From Calliopsis andreniformis (lineage: Eukaryota; Arthropoda; Insecta; Hymenoptera; Andrenidae), in contig NW_027480571.1 in the NCBI RefSeq assembly GCF_051401765.1, forward strand, positions 682,001 to 746,000: a DNA stretch of 64,000 nucleotides, read 5' to 3'. Positions 37,940-52,082 of the stretch are shown piece after piece. Position 1 is the first letter of the stretch. Each line of letters begins with the position of its first letter. The notes beneath the pieces were generated by a model. The model was given only the letters and a program-made list of their open reading frames with translations, searched no databases and was not told the origin of the DNA. The translations under genes and the position numbers were made by a program.

Positions 37940-38960
37940 GAATATCCTGAATTCTCATGGTTCAATACTCAATTCACATTATTCATTAATCAAATTTCAA
38001 TCCTCAAACATCAATCCTCAACACTCAATCCTCAACACTCAGTCCTCTCTCTTCAATCCTCCATCCTCAATCCTCAATCCTGAAGCGTCAATCCTCAATC
38101 CTCAATACTCAACCCTCAATCCTCAGTCCTCAAAACTCAATCCCGAATCCTCAATCCTGAATCCTCATTCTTCAGCCCTCAGTCCTCAACAATCAATTGT
38201 CAATCCTCAATCCTCAATAGAATATCCTGAATTCACAGTTTTCAATACTCAATCCACATTCTTCAATCTTCAAATCTCAATACACAAACATCAATTCTCA
38301 CCACTCAACCCTCAACACTCAGTTCTCAATATTCAATCCTCAATCCTCAATCCTCAACCTTCAATCCTCAATACTCAACCTTCAATCCTCAATCCTCAAT
38401 CCTCAATCCTAAATGATCAATCCTCAATCCTCTATCTCCAATCCTCAATACTCAATCTTCAATCCTCAATCCTCAATCCTCAATCCTCAATCTTCAATCC
38501 TCAATACCCAATCCTCACTCTTCAATCCTCAAACCTCAATCCTCAATTCTCAACCCTCAATCCTCAGTCCTCCGTCCTCAGTCCTCAAACCTCAATCCTC
38601 AAACCTCAGCCCTCATTCTCAAACCTCAGTCCTCAACACTCAATCATCAATATTCAATCCTCAATACTCAATCTTCAATCCTGATTCTTCAATCCTCAAT
38701 ACCCAATCCTCAATCTTCAATCCTCAATACTCAATCTTCAATCCTCAATCCTCTATCCTCAACACTCAATCCTCAATCCTCAATCCTCAATCGTCAATCT
38801 TCCATCCTCAATACTCAATCTTCAATCCTCAATCCTCAATCCTCAACCCTCAATCCTCAATCCTCAGCCCTCAAACCTCAATCCTGAATCCTCAATCCTG
38901 AATCCTCAATCTTCAGCCCTGAGTCCTCAACAATCAGTTGTCAATCCTCAATCCTCAATA
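37940..38960. repeat. Block U, copy 2 (1,021 bp)
   Basis: Landmark A 37940, B 38220, AAATGATC mark 38413. It matches 29833-30853 at 8,107 bp. One difference is CAATTCACATTATTC near 37971 for the usual CAATCCACATTATTC. Confidence 0.85.
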
Positions 38961-39602
38961 GAGTATCCTCAATTCACAGTTTTCATAACTCAATACTCAA
39001 TCTGCAATCTTCAGATCTCTATCCACAAACATCAATTCTCATCACTCAACCCTCAATGCTCAGTCCCCAATCCTCAATCTTCAATCCTCAATCCTCAGTC
39101 CTCAATCCTCTATCTTAATCTTCAATCCTCAATCCTCAATGCCCTATCCTCAATCCTCAACCTTCAATCCTCAATATTCAAGCCTCAATACTCAATCTTC
39201 AATCCTCAATCCTCAATCCTCAATCCTCCATCCTGAATCCTCAATACTCAATCCTCAATCTTCAATCCTCAATACTCAATCTTCAATCCTCAATCCTCGA
39301 TCCTCAATCCTCAATCCTCATTCCTCAATCCTCAATACCCAATCCTCAATCCTAAATCCTCAATCCTCAATCCTCAATTCTCAATCCTCAATCCTCAATC
39401 CTCAATCCTCAATCCTCAATCCTCAATCCTTAATCATCCACCACAATCTTCAATACTCAATCCTCAATCCTCATTCCTCAATCCTCAATACTCAACCATC
39501 AATCCTCAATACTCAATCCTCAATCCTCAATATTCAACACACAACCCTCAACCATCAATTCTCAATACCCAACCATCAATCCTCAATTATCAACACTCAA
39601 TA
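38961..39602. repeat. Block S, copy 3 (642 bp)
   Basis: Short form of S with the 21-bp deletion, the sister of 30854. It ends at landmark A 39603. From there the sequence follows the 9.46-kb family, not P2, so a junction lies close to 39.6-40.05 kb. Confidence 0.85.
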
Positions 39603-42600
39603 GAATATCCTGAATTCTCATGGTTCAATACTCAATCCACATTATTCAATAATCAAATTTCAATCCTCAAACATCAATCCTCAAACATCAATCCTCAACA
39701 CTCAATCCTCAACACTCAGTCCTCTCTCTTCAATCCTCGATCCTCAATCCTCAATCCTGAAGCGTCAATCCTCAATCCTCAATACTCAACCCTCAATCCT
39801 CAGTCCTCAAAACTCAATCCCGAATCCTCAATCCTGAATCCTCTTTCTTCAGCCCTCAGTCCTCAACAATCAATTGTCAATCCTCAATCCTCAATAGAAT
39901 ATCCTGAATTCACAGTTTTCAATACTCAATCCCCATTCTTCAATCTTCAAATCTCAATACACAAACATCAATTCTCACCACTCAACCCTCAACACTCAGT
40001 CCTCAATCTTCAATCCTCAATCCTCAATCCTCAATCTTCAATCCTCAATACTAAACCTTCAATCCTCAAACCTCAATCCTCAATCCTAAATGAAAATCCT
40101 CAATCCTCTATCTCCAATCCTCAATACTCAATCTTCAATCCTCAATCCTCAATCCTCAATCCTCAATCTTCAATCCTCAATACCCAATCCTCACTCCTCA
40201 ATCCTCAAACCTCAATCCTCAATTCTCAACCCTCAATCCTCAGTCCTCCGTCCTCAGTCCTCAAACCTCAATCCTCAAACCTCAGCCCTCATTCTCAAAC
40301 CTCAGTCCTCAACACTCAATCATCAATATTCAATCCTCAATACTCAATCTTCAATCCTGATTCTTCAATCCTCAATACCCAATCCTCAATCTTCAACACT
40401 CAATCCTCAATCCTGAATTCTCAATCCTCAATCCTCAATCCTCAGACCTCAAACATAAATGCTCAACCCTCAGTCCTCGTCCTCAATCCACAACCCTCAA
40501 TCCTCAATCCTCAATCTTCAATCATTAATAGTCAATCTTCAATCCACAATCCTCAATCCTCAATCCTCAATCCTCAACCCTCAATCCTCGACTTCCAATC
40601 CTCAATACCCAATCCTCAGTCTTCAATCCTCAATCCTCAATCCTCAATCCTCAATCCTCAATCCTCAATCCTCAGTCCTCAAACCTCAATCCTGAATCCT
40701 CAATCCTGAATCCTCAATCTTCAGCCCTGAGTCCTCAACAATCAGTTGTCAATCCTCAATCCTCAATAGAACGTCCTCAATTCACAGTTTTCAATACTCA
40801 ATACTCAATCTGCAATCTTCAGATTTCTATACACAAACATCAATTCTCATCACTCAACCCTCAATAGTCAGTCCACAATCCTCAACCTTCAATCGTCAAT
40901 CCTCAATCCTCAATCCTCAATCTTAATCTTCAATCCTCAATACTCAATCTTCAATCCTCAATCCTCAATCCTCAATCTTAATCTTCAATCCTCAATACTC
41001 AATCTTCAACCCTCAATCCTCAATCCTCAATCCTCAACACTCAATCCTCAATCTTCAATCCTCAATCCTCAGTCGTCAATACTCTACCATCAATCTTCAA
41101 TCCTCAATCCTCAATGCTCAATACTCAATCCTCATTCTTCAATCCTCAATACCCAATCCTCAATCTTCAATCCTGAATCCTCAATGCTCAATTCTCAATC
41201 CTCAATCCTCAACCCTCAATATTCAATCCTCAATACTCAATCTTCAATCCTCAATCCTCAATCCTCAGTCATCAATTCTCAATCTTCAATTCTCAATCGT
41301 GAATCCTCACTCCTCAGTCCTCAATCCTCAATCCTCGTTCCTCAAACCTCAATCCTCAAACCTCAGTCCTCATTCTCAATTCTCAATGCTCAATTCTCAA
41401 TCCTCAATCCTCAACCCTCAATCCTCAATCCTCAGTCCTCAGTCCTCAAACCACAATCCTCAACCCTCAGCCCTCATCCTCATTCCTCAATCCTCAACCC
41501 TCAGTCCTCCGTCCTCAAACCTCAAACCTCAGCCCTCAGACCTCATCCTCAATACTCAATCCTCAATCCTCAATCCTCAATCTTCAATCCTCAATACTCA
41601 ATCTTCAATCCTCAATCCTCAGGCCTCAAACCTCAATTCTGAATCCTGAATACTCAATCTTCAATCCTCAATCCTCAGTCCTCAATACTCTACCATCAAT
41701 CTTCAATCCTCAATCCTCAATGCTCAATACTCAATCCTCATTCTTCAATCCTCAATACCCAATCCTCAACCTTCAATCCTGAATCCTCAATGCTCAATTC
41801 TCAATCCTCAATCCTCAACCCTCAATATTCAATCCTCAATACTCAATCTTCAATCCTCAATCCTCAATACTCAGTCATCAATTCTCAATCTTCAATTCTC
41901 AATCGTGAATCCTCACTCCTCAATCCCCAATCCTCAATCCTCGTTCCTCAAACCTCAATCCTCAACCCTCAGTCCTCATTCTCAATTCTCAATGCTCAAT
42001 TCTCAATCCTCAATCCTCAATCCTCAATCCTCAATCTTCAATCCTCAATAATCAATCTCCAATCCTAGATCCTCAATCCCCAATCATCAATCCTTAATCC
42101 TCAATCTTGAATCCTCGATACCCAGTCCTCAATCTTCAATGCTCAATGCTCAATCCTCAATCCTCAATCCTCAGTCCTCAATCCTCAATCCTCAATCCTC
42201 AAACCTCAAACCTCAACCAGCAGTCCTCGTCCTCAAACCTCAACCCTCAATCCTCCATCCTCAATCTTCAATCATCAATACTCAATCTTCAATCCTCAAT
42301 CCTCAATCCTCAATCCTCAATCCTCGATCCTCAATCCTCAATCTTCAACCCTCAATCCTCGATCCTCAATCCTCAAACCTCAATCTTCAATCCTCAATAC
42401 TCAATCTTCAATCCTCAATCCTCAATCCTCAATCCTCAATCCTCAATCCTCAATCCTCAATCCTCAGTCTTCAATCCTCAATACTCAATCTTCAATCCTC
42501 AATCCTCAATCTTCTATCCTCAATCCTCTTTCTCCAGTCCTCAACACCCAATCCTCAATCTTCAATCCCAAATCCTCAATCCTAAATTCTCAATCCTCAA

Positions 42601-43495
42601 TCCTCAATCCACAGAACTCAAACATCAATACTCAACTCTCAGTCCTCGTTCTCAATCCACAACCCTCAATCCTCAATCCTCGATCTTCAATCCTCAATAC
42701 TCAATCATCAATCCTCAAGTCCTCAACACCCAATCCTCAATCTTCAATCCCAAATCCTCAATCCTAAATTCTCAATCCTCAATCCTCAATCCTCAGAACT
42801 CAAACATCAATACTCAACTCTCAGTCCTCGTTCTCAATCCACAATACTCAATCCTCAACCCTCAATTCTCAATCTTCAATCCTCAATCGTCAATCTTCAA
42901 TCCCCAATCTTCAATCCTCAAACCTCAGTAAACAATCTTCAATCCTCAATCCTCAAACCTCTATACTCAATCCTCAATCATCAATCCTCAATCTCCAATA
43001 CTCAATCCTCAATCCTCAATCCTCAATCCTCAATCCTCAATCATCAATCCTCAATCTTCAATACTCAATCCTCAGTCCTCAATCCTCAATCCTCAAATCT
43101 CAACCCTCAATCCTCAGTCCTCAGTCCTCAGTCCTCAAACCTCAATCCTCAACCCTCAGCCCTCAATCTCAATCCTCAATCCTCAACCCTCAACCCTCAA
43201 TCCTCAACTTCCAATCCTCAATACCCAATCCTCAGTCTTCAATCCTCAATCCTCAATCCTCAATTCTCAATCCTCAATCCTCAATCCTCAATCCTCAACC
43301 CTCAATCCTCAATCCTCAATCCTCAATCATCCACCTCAATCTTCAATACTCAATCCTCAATCCTCATTCCTCAATCCTCAATACTCAACCATCAATCCTC
43401 AATTCTCAATCCTCAATCCTCAATATTCAACACACAACCCTCAACCATCAATTCTCAATACCCAACCATCAATCCTCAATTATCAACACTCAATA
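39603..43495. repeat. Higher-order repeat H3 (3,893 bp, chimeric)
   Basis: The length is 3,880 plus 14 minus 1. The +14 is the doubled CAATCCTCAAACAT and the -1 is AAATGAAAATCC at 40090; both are typical of 9460-10250 (offset 30,143). Somewhere between 40.20 and 40.50 kb it switches to the H1 register (offset 26,196). There it has C 40769, the 606-bp pair 41184/41790, and H1-specific bases at 41317 (G), 41623 (G) and 41770 (C). So this unit joins a 9.46-kb-type head to an H1-type body. Confidence 0.88.
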
Positions 43496-46400
43496 GAATA
43501 TCCTGAATTCTCATGGTTCAATACTCAATCCACATTATTCATTAATCAAATTTCAATCCTCAAACATCAATCCTCAACACTCAATCCTCAACACTCAGTC
43601 CTCTCTCTTCAATCCTCCATCCTCAATCCTCAATCCTGAAGCGTCAATCCTCAATCCTCAATACTCAACCCTCAATCCTCAGTCCTCAAAGCTCAATCCC
43701 GAATCCTCAATCCTGAATCCTCATTCTTCAGCCCTCAGTCCTCAACAATCAATTGTCAATCCTCAATCCTCAATAGAATATCCTGAATTCACAGTTTTCA
43801 ATACTCAATCCCCATTCTTCAATCTTCAAATCTCAATACACAAACATCAATACTCACCACTCAACCCTCAACACTCAGTCCTCAATATTCAATCCTCAAT
43901 CCTCAATCCTCAATCTTCAATCCTCAATACTCAACATTCAATCCTCAATCCTCAATCCTCAATCCTAAATGATCAGTCCTCAATCCTCTATCTCCAATCC
44001 TCAATACTCAATCTTCAATCCTCAATCCTCAATCCTCAATCCTCAATCTTCAATCCTCAATACCCAATCCTCACTCTTCAATCCTCAAACCTCAATCCTC
44101 AATTCTCAACCCTCAATCCTCAGTCCTCCGTCCTCAGTCCTCAAACCTCAATCCTCAAACCTCAGCCCTCATTCTCAAACCTCAGTCCTCAACACTCAAT
44201 CATCAATATTCAATCCTCAATACTCAATCTTCAATCCTGATTCTTCAATCCTCAATACCCAATCCTCAATCTTCAACACTCAATCCTCAATCCTGAATTC
44301 TCAATCCTCAATCCTCAATCCTCAGACCTCAAACATAAATGCTCAACCCTCAGTCCTCGTCCTCAATCCACAACCCTCAATCCTCAATCCTCAATCTTCA
44401 ATCATTAATAGTCAATCTTCAATCCACAATCCTCAATCCTCAATCCTCAATCCTCAACCCTCAATCCTCAACTTCCAATCCTCAATACCCAATCCTCAGT
44501 CTTCAATCCTCAATCCTCAATCCTCAATCCTCAATCCTCAATCCTCAATCCTCAGTCCTCAAACCTCAATCCTGAATCCTCAATCCTGAATCCTCAATCT
44601 TCAGCCCTGAGTCCTCAACAATCAGTTGTCAATCCTCAATCCTCAATAGAACGTCCTCAATTCACAGCTTTCAATACTCAATACTCAATCTGCAATCTTC
44701 AGATTTCTATACACAAACATCAATTCTCATCACTCAACCCTCAATAGTCAGTCCACAATCCTCAACCTTCAATCGTCAATCCTCAATCCTCAATCCTCAA
44801 TCTTAATCTTCAATCCTCAATACTCAATCTTCAATCCTCAATCCTCAATCCTCAATCTTAATCTTCAATCCTCAATACTCAATCTTCAACCCTCAATCCT
44901 CAATCCTCAATCCTCAACACTCAATCCTCAATCTTCAATCCTCAATCCTCAGTCGTCAATACTCTACCATCAATCTTCAATCCTCAATCCTCAATGCTCA
45001 ATACTCAATCCTCATTCTTCAATCCTCAATACCCAATCCTCAATCTTCAATCCTGAATCCTCAATGCTCAATTCTCAATCCTCAATCCTCAACCCTCAAT
45101 ATTCAATCCTCAATACTCAATCTTCAATCCTCAATCCTCAATCCTCAGTCATCAATTCTCAATCTTCAATTCTCAATCGTGAATCCTCACTCCTCAATCC
45201 TCAATCCTCAATCCTCGTTCCTCAAACCTCAATCCTCAAACCTCAGTCCTCATTCTCAATTCTCAATGCTCAATTCTCAATCCTCAATCCTCAACCCTCA
45301 ATCCTCAATCCTCAGTCCTCAGTCCTCAAACCACAATCCTCAACCCTCAGCCCACATCCTCATTCCTCAATCCTCAACCCTCAGTCCTCCGTCCTCAAAC
45401 CTCAAACCTCAGCCCTCAGACCTCATCCTCAATACTCAATCCTCAATCCTCAATCCTCAATCTTCAATCCTCAATACTCAATCTTCAATCCTCAATCCTC
45501 AGTCCTCAAACCTCAATTCTGAATCCTGAATACTCAATCTTCAATCCTCAATCCTCAGTCCTCAATACTCTACCATCAATCTTCAATCCTCAATCCTCAA
45601 TGCTCAATACTCAATCCTCATTCTTCAATCCTCAATACCCAATCCTCAATCTTCAATCCTGAATCCTCAATGCTCAATTCTCAATCCTCAATCCTCAACC
45701 CTCAATATTCAATCCTCAATACTCAATCCTCAATCCTCAATCCTCAATACTCAGTCATCAATTCTCAATCTTCAATTCTCAATCGTGAATCCTCACTCCT
45801 TAATCCCCAATCCTCAATCCTCGTTCCTCAAACCTCAATCCTCAACCCTCAGTCCTCATTCTCAATTCTCAATGCTCAATTCTCAATCCTCAATCCTCAA
45901 TCCTCAATCCTCAATCTTCAATCCTCAATAATCAATCTCCAATCCTAGATCCTCAATCCCCAATCATCAATCCTTAATCCTCAATCTTGAATCCTCGATA
46001 CCCAGTCCTCAATCTTCAATGCTCAATGCTCAATCCTCAATCCTCAATCCTCAGTCCTCAATCCTCAATCCTCAATCCTCAAACCTCAAACCTCAACCAG
46101 CAGTCCTCGTCCTCAAACCTCAACCCTCAATCCTCCATCCTCAATCTTCAATCATCAATACTCAATCTTCAATCCTCAATCCTCAATCCTCAATCCTCAA
46201 TCCTCGATCCTCAATCCTCAATCTTCAACCCTCAATCCTCGATCCTCAATCCTCAAACCTCAATCTTCAATCCTCAATACTCAATCTTCAATCCTCAATC
46301 CTCAATCCTCAATCCTCAATCCTCAATCCCCAATCCTCAATCCTCAGTCTTCAATCCTCAATACTCAATCTTCAATCCTCAATCCTCAATCTTCTATCCT

Positions 46401-47375
46401 CAATCCTCTTTCTCCAGTCCTCAACACCCAATCCTCAATCTTCAATCCCAAATCCTCAATCCTAAATTCTCAATCCTCAATCCTCAATCCACAGAACTCA
46501 AACATCAATACTCAACTCTCAGTCCTCGTTCTCAATCCACAACCCTCAATCCTCAATCCTCGATCTTCAATCCTCAATACTCAATCATCAATCCTCAAGT
46601 CCTCAACACCCAATCCTCAATCTTCAATCCCAAATCCTCAATCCTAAATTCTCAATCCTCAATCCTCAATCCTCAGAACTCAAACATCAATACTCAACTC
46701 TCAGTCCTCGTTCTCAATCCACAATCCTCAATCCTCAACCCTCAATTCTCAATCTTCAATCCTCAATCCTCAATCTTCAATCCCCAATCTTCAATCCTCA
46801 AACCTCAGTAAACAATCTTCAATCCTCAATCCTCAAACCTCTATACTCAATCCTCAATCATCAATCCTCTATCTCCAATACTCAATCCTCAATCCTCAAT
46901 CCTCAATCCTCAATCCTCAATCATCAATCCTCAATCTTCAATACTCAATCCTCAGTCCTCAATCCTCAATCCTCAAATCTCAACCCTCAATCCTCAGTCC
47001 TCAGTCCTCAGTCCTCAAACCTCAATCCTCAACCCTCAGCCCTCATTCTCAATCCTCAATCCTCAACCCTCAACCCTCAATCCTCAACTTCCAATCCTCA
47101 ATACCCAATCCTCAGTCTTCAATCCTCAATCCTCAATCCTCAATTCTCAATCCTCAATCCTCAATCCTCAATCCTCAACCCTCAATCCTCAATCCTCAAT
47201 CCTCAATCATCCACCTCAATCTTCAATACTCAATCCTCAATCCTCATTCCTCAATCCTCAATACTCAACCATCAATCCTCAATTCTCAATCCTCAATCCT
47301 CAATATTCAACACACAACCCTCAACCATCAATTCTCAATACCCAACCATCAATCCTCAATTATCAACACTCAATA
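43496..47375. repeat. Higher-order repeat H4 (3,880 bp)
   Basis: Landmark A 43496, B 43776, AAATGATC mark 43969 (here AAATGATCAGTCC), C 44649, 606-bp pair 45064/45670. All are at 26,196 bp from H2. It shares H2-type bases at 45197 (A), 45503 (T), 45650 (T) and 45729 (C). Private changes include CCCACATCC near 45352 and CAATCCCCAATCC near 46326. Confidence 0.9.
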
Positions 47376-48766
47376 GAATATCCTGAATTCTCATGGTTCA
47401 ATACTCAATCCACATTATTCATTAATCAAATTTCAATCCTCAAACATCAATCCTCAACACTCAATCCTCAACACTCAGTCCTCTCTCTTCAATCCTCCAT
47501 CCTCAATCCTCAATCCTGAAGCGTCAATCCTCAATCCTCAATACTCAACCCTCAATCCTCAGTCCTCAAAACTCAATCCCGAATCCTCAATCCTGAATCC
47601 TCATTCTTCAGCCCTCAGTCCTCAACAATCAATTGTCAATCCTCAATCCTCAATAGAATATCCTGAATTCACAGTTTTCAATACTCAATCCACATTCTTC
47701 AATCTTCAAATCTCAATACACAAACATCAATCCTCACCACTCAACCCTCAACACTCAGTTCTCAATATTCAATCCTCAATCCTCAATCCTCAATCTTCAA
47801 TCCTCAATACTCAACCTTCAATCCTCAATCCTCAATCCTCAATCCTAAATGATCAATCCTCAATCCTCTATCTCCAATCCTCAATACTCAATCTTCAATC
47901 CTCAATCCTCAATCCTCAATCCTCAATCTTGAATCCTCAATACCCAATCCTCACTCTTCAATCCTCAAACCTCAATCCTCAATTCTCAACCCTCAATCCT
48001 CAGTCCTCCGTCCTCAGTCCTCAAACCTCAATCCTCAAACCTCAGCCCTCATTCTCAAACCTCAGTCCTCAACACTCAATCATCAATATTCAATCCTCAA
48101 TACTCAATCTTCAATCCTGATTCTTCAATCCTCAATACCCAATCCTCAATCTTCAATCCTCAATACTCAATCTTCAATCCTCAATCCACTATCCTCAACA
48201 CTCAATCCTCATTCTTCAATCCTCAATACCCAATTCTCAATCATCAATCCTCAAACCTCAATCCTCAGTTCTCAAGCCTCAATCCTCAATCCTCAATCCT
48301 CAGACCTCAAACATCAATGTGCAACTCTCAGTCCTCGTCCTCAATCCAGAAACCTCAATCCTCAATCCTCAATCTTCAATCATCAATATTCAATCTTCAA
48401 TCCTCAAACCTCAATCCTCGATCCTCAATCCTCAAACCTCAATCCTCAATTCTCAATCCTCAATCTTCAATCCTCAATACTCAATCTTCAACACTCAATC
48501 CTCAATCCTCAATCCGCAATCCTCATTCTTCAATCATCAATACTCAATCTTCAATCCTCAACCCTCAATACTCAATCCTCAATCCTCATTCTTCAATCCT
48601 CAATACCCAATCCTCAATCTTCAATCCTCAATCCTCAATCCTCAATCCTCAATCCTCAATCCTCAATCCTCAGTCCTCAAACCTCAATCCTGAATCCTCA
48701 ATCCTGAATCCTCAATCTTCAGCCCTGAGTCCTCAACAATCAGTTGTCAATCCTCAATCCTCAATA
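47376..48766. repeat. Partial HOR head plus P-type fragment
   Basis: Continues the 26,196-bp duplicate: landmark A 47376, B 47656, AAATGATC mark 47849, then ATGTGCAACTCTC at 48317 as at 22121. The match stops near 48620 in a stretch of pure CAATCCT units. The sequence then moves directly to the approach of a landmark C (48767). Confidence 0.82.
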
Positions 48767-49890
48767 GAACGTCCTCAATTCACAGTTTTCAATACTCAAT
48801 CCCCATTCTTCAATCTTCAAATCTCAATACACAAACATCAATTCTCACAACTCAACCCTCAACACTCAGTCCTCAATATTCAATCCTCAATCCTCAATCC
48901 TCAATCTTCAATCCTCAATACTCAGCCTTCAATCCTCAATCCTCAATCCTCAATCCTAAATGATCAATCCTCAATCCTCTATCTCCAATCCTCAATACTC
49001 AATCTTCAATCCTCAATCCTCAATCCTCAATCCTCAATCTTCAATCCTCATTACCCAATCCTCACTCTTCAATCCTCAAACCTCAATCCTCAATTCTCAA
49101 CCCTCAATCCTCAGTCCTCCGTCCTCAGTCCTCAAACCTCAATCCTCAAACCTCAGCCCTCATTCTCAAACCTCAGTCCTCAACACTCAATCATCAATAT
49201 TCAATCCTCAATACTCAATCTTCAATCCTGATTCTTCAATCCTCAATACCCAATCCTCAATCTTCAACACTCAATCCTCAATCCTGAACTCTCAATCCTC
49301 AATCCTCAATCCTCAGACCTCAAACATAAATGCTCAACCCTCAGTCCTCGTCCTCAATCCACAACCCTCAATCCTCAATCCTCAATCTTCAATCATTAAT
49401 AGTCAATCTTCAATCCACAATCCTCAATCCTCAGTCCTCAATCCTCAACCCTCAATCCTCAACTTCCAATCCTCAATACCCAATCCTCAGTCTTCAATCC
49501 TAAATCCTCAATCCTCAATCCTCAATCCTCAATCCTCAATCCTCAGTCCTCAAACCTCAATCCTGAATCCTCAATCCTGAATCCTCAATCTTCAGCCCTG
49601 AGTCCTCAACAATCAGTTGTCAATCCTCAATCCTCAATAGAACGTCCTCAATTCACAGTTTTCAATACTCAATACTCAATCTGCAATCTTCAGATTTCTA
49701 TACACAAACATCAATTCTCATCACTCAACCCTCAATAGTCAGTCCACAATCCTCAACCTTCAATCGTCAATCCTCAATCCTCAATCCTCAATCTTAATCT
49801 TCAATCCTCAATACTCAATCTTCAATCCTCATTCCTCAATCCTCAATCTTAATCTTCAATCCTCAATACTCAATCTTCAACCCTCAATCC
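48767..49890. repeat. Hybrid C/B landmark and HOR-head segment
   Basis: At 48767 the landmark begins as type C (CAATCAGTTGTC, then GAACGTCCTC). After the shared TTTTCAATACTC it continues as type B (CAATCCCCATTCTTC). From about 48790 onward it matches 26540 onward at 22,250 bp, with the AAATGATC mark 48960 and a full landmark C at 49640. It is a direct record of a recombination joint between two paralogous landmarks. Confidence 0.85.
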
Positions 49891-50965
49891 TCAATCCTCA
49901 ATCCTCAACACTCAATCCTCAATCTTCAATCCTCAATACTCAATCTTCAATACTCAATCCTCAATCCTCAATCCTCAATCCTCAATCCTCAATCCGAAAT
50001 CCTCAATCCTCAATCCTCAATCCTCAATCCTCAATCCTCAATCCTCAATCTTCAATCCTCAATACTCAATCTTCAATCCTCAATCCTCAATCTTCTATTC
50101 TCAATCCTCTTTCTCCAGTCCTCAACACCCAATCCTCAATCTTCAATCCCAAATCCTCAATCCTAAATTCTCAATCCTCAATCCTCAATCCACAGAACTC
50201 AAACATCAATACTCAACTCTCAGTCCTCGTTCTCAATCCACAACCCTCAATCCTCAATCCTCGATCTTCAATCCTCAATACTCAATCATCAATCCTCAAG
50301 TCCTCAACACCCGATCCTCAATCTTCAATCCCAAATCCTCAATCCTAAATTCTCAATCCTCAATCCTCAATCCTCAGAACTCAAACATCAATACTCAACT
50401 CTCAGTCCTCGTTCTCAATCCACAATCCTCAATCCTCAACCCTCAATTCTCAATCTTCAATCCTCAATCCTCAATCTTCAATCCCCAATCTTCAATCCTC
50501 AAACCTCAATAAACAATCTTCAATCCTCAATCCTCAAACCTCTATACTCAATCCTCAATCATCAATCCTCAATCTCCAATACTCAATCCTCAATCCTCAA
50601 TCCTCAATCCTCAATCCTCAATCATCAATCCTCAATCTTCAATACTCAATCCTCAGTCCTCAATCCTCAATCCTCAAATCTCAACCCTCAATCCTCAGTC
50701 CTCAGTCCTCAGTCCTCAAACCTCAATCCTCGACCCTCAGCCCTCATTCTCAATCCTCAATCCTCAACCCTCAACCCTCAATCCTCAACTTCCAATCCTC
50801 AATACCCAATCCTCAGTCTTCAATCCTCAATCCTCAATCCTCAATCCTCAATCCTCAATCCTCAATCCTCAGTCCTCAAACCTCAATCCTGAATCCTCAA
50901 TCCTGAATCCTCAATCTTCAGCCCTGAGTCCTCAACAATCAGTTGTCAATCCTCAATCCTCAATA
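49891..50965. repeat. Block T, copy 4
   Basis: Sister of 27631-28715 at 22,250 bp, with the TC-to-GA change at 49996-49997 inside the otherwise pure run. It holds the 182-bp pair and CTCGACCCTC near 50729, and ends at landmark C 50966. Confidence 0.82.
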
Positions 50966-52082
50966 GAACGTCCTCAATTCACAGTTTTCAATACTCAATA
51001 CTCAATCTGCAATCTTCAGATTTCTATACACAAACATCAATTCTCATCACTCAACCCTCAATGGTCAGTCCACAATCCTCAACCTTCAATCGTCAATCCT
51101 CAATCCTCAATCCTCAATCTTAATCTTCAATCCTCAATACTCAATCTTCAATCCTCAATCCTCAATCCTCAATCCTCAATCCTCAATCCTCAATCCTCAA
51201 TCGTCAATCTTCCATCCTCAATACTCAATCTTCAATCCTCAATCCTCATTCCTCAATCCTCAATCCTCAATCTTCAATCCTCAATACTCAATCTTCAATC
51301 CTCAATCCTCTATCCTCAATCCTCAATCATCAATCCTCAATCTTCAATACTCAATCCTCAGTCCTCAATCCTCAATCCTCAATTCTCAACCCTCAATCCT
51401 CAGTCCTCAGTCCTCAGTCCTCAAACCTCAATCCTCAACCCTCAGCCCTCATTCTCAATCCTCAATCCTCAACCCTCAATCCTCAATATTCAATCCTCAA
51501 TACTTAATCTTCAATCCTGATTCTTCAATCCTCAATAACCAATCCTCAAACTTCAACCCTCAATCCTCAATCCTGAATTCTCAATCCTCAATCTTCAATC
51601 CTCAATCCTCAATCCTCAATCCTCAATCCTCAATCCTCAATCTTCAATCCTCAATACTCAATCTTCAATCCTCAATCGTCAATCCTCAATCCTCCATCCT
51701 GAATCCTCAATACTCAATCCTCAATCCCCAATCCTCAATATTCAATCCTCAATACTCAATCTTCAATCCTCAATCCTCAATCCTCAATCCTCCATCCTGA
51801 ACCCTCAATACTCAATCCTCAATCTTCAATCCTCAATACTCAATCTTCAATCCTCGATCCTCGATCCTCAATCCTCAATCCTCAACCCTCAATCCTCAAT
51901 CCTCAATCCTCAATCATCCACCTCAATCTTCAATACTCAATCCTCAATCCTCATTCCTCAATCCTCAATACTCAACCATCAATCCTCAATTCTCAATCCT
52001 CAATCCTCAATATTCAACACACAACCCTCAACCATCAATTCTGAATACCCAACCATCAATCCTCAATTATCAACACTCAATA
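50966..52082. repeat. Block R, copy 5 (1,117 bp)
   Basis: Same length and order as R3 and R4. It keeps CTTCAATCCTCAATCC near 51766 where those two have CCTGAATCC. It ends at landmark A 52083. Confidence 0.85.
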
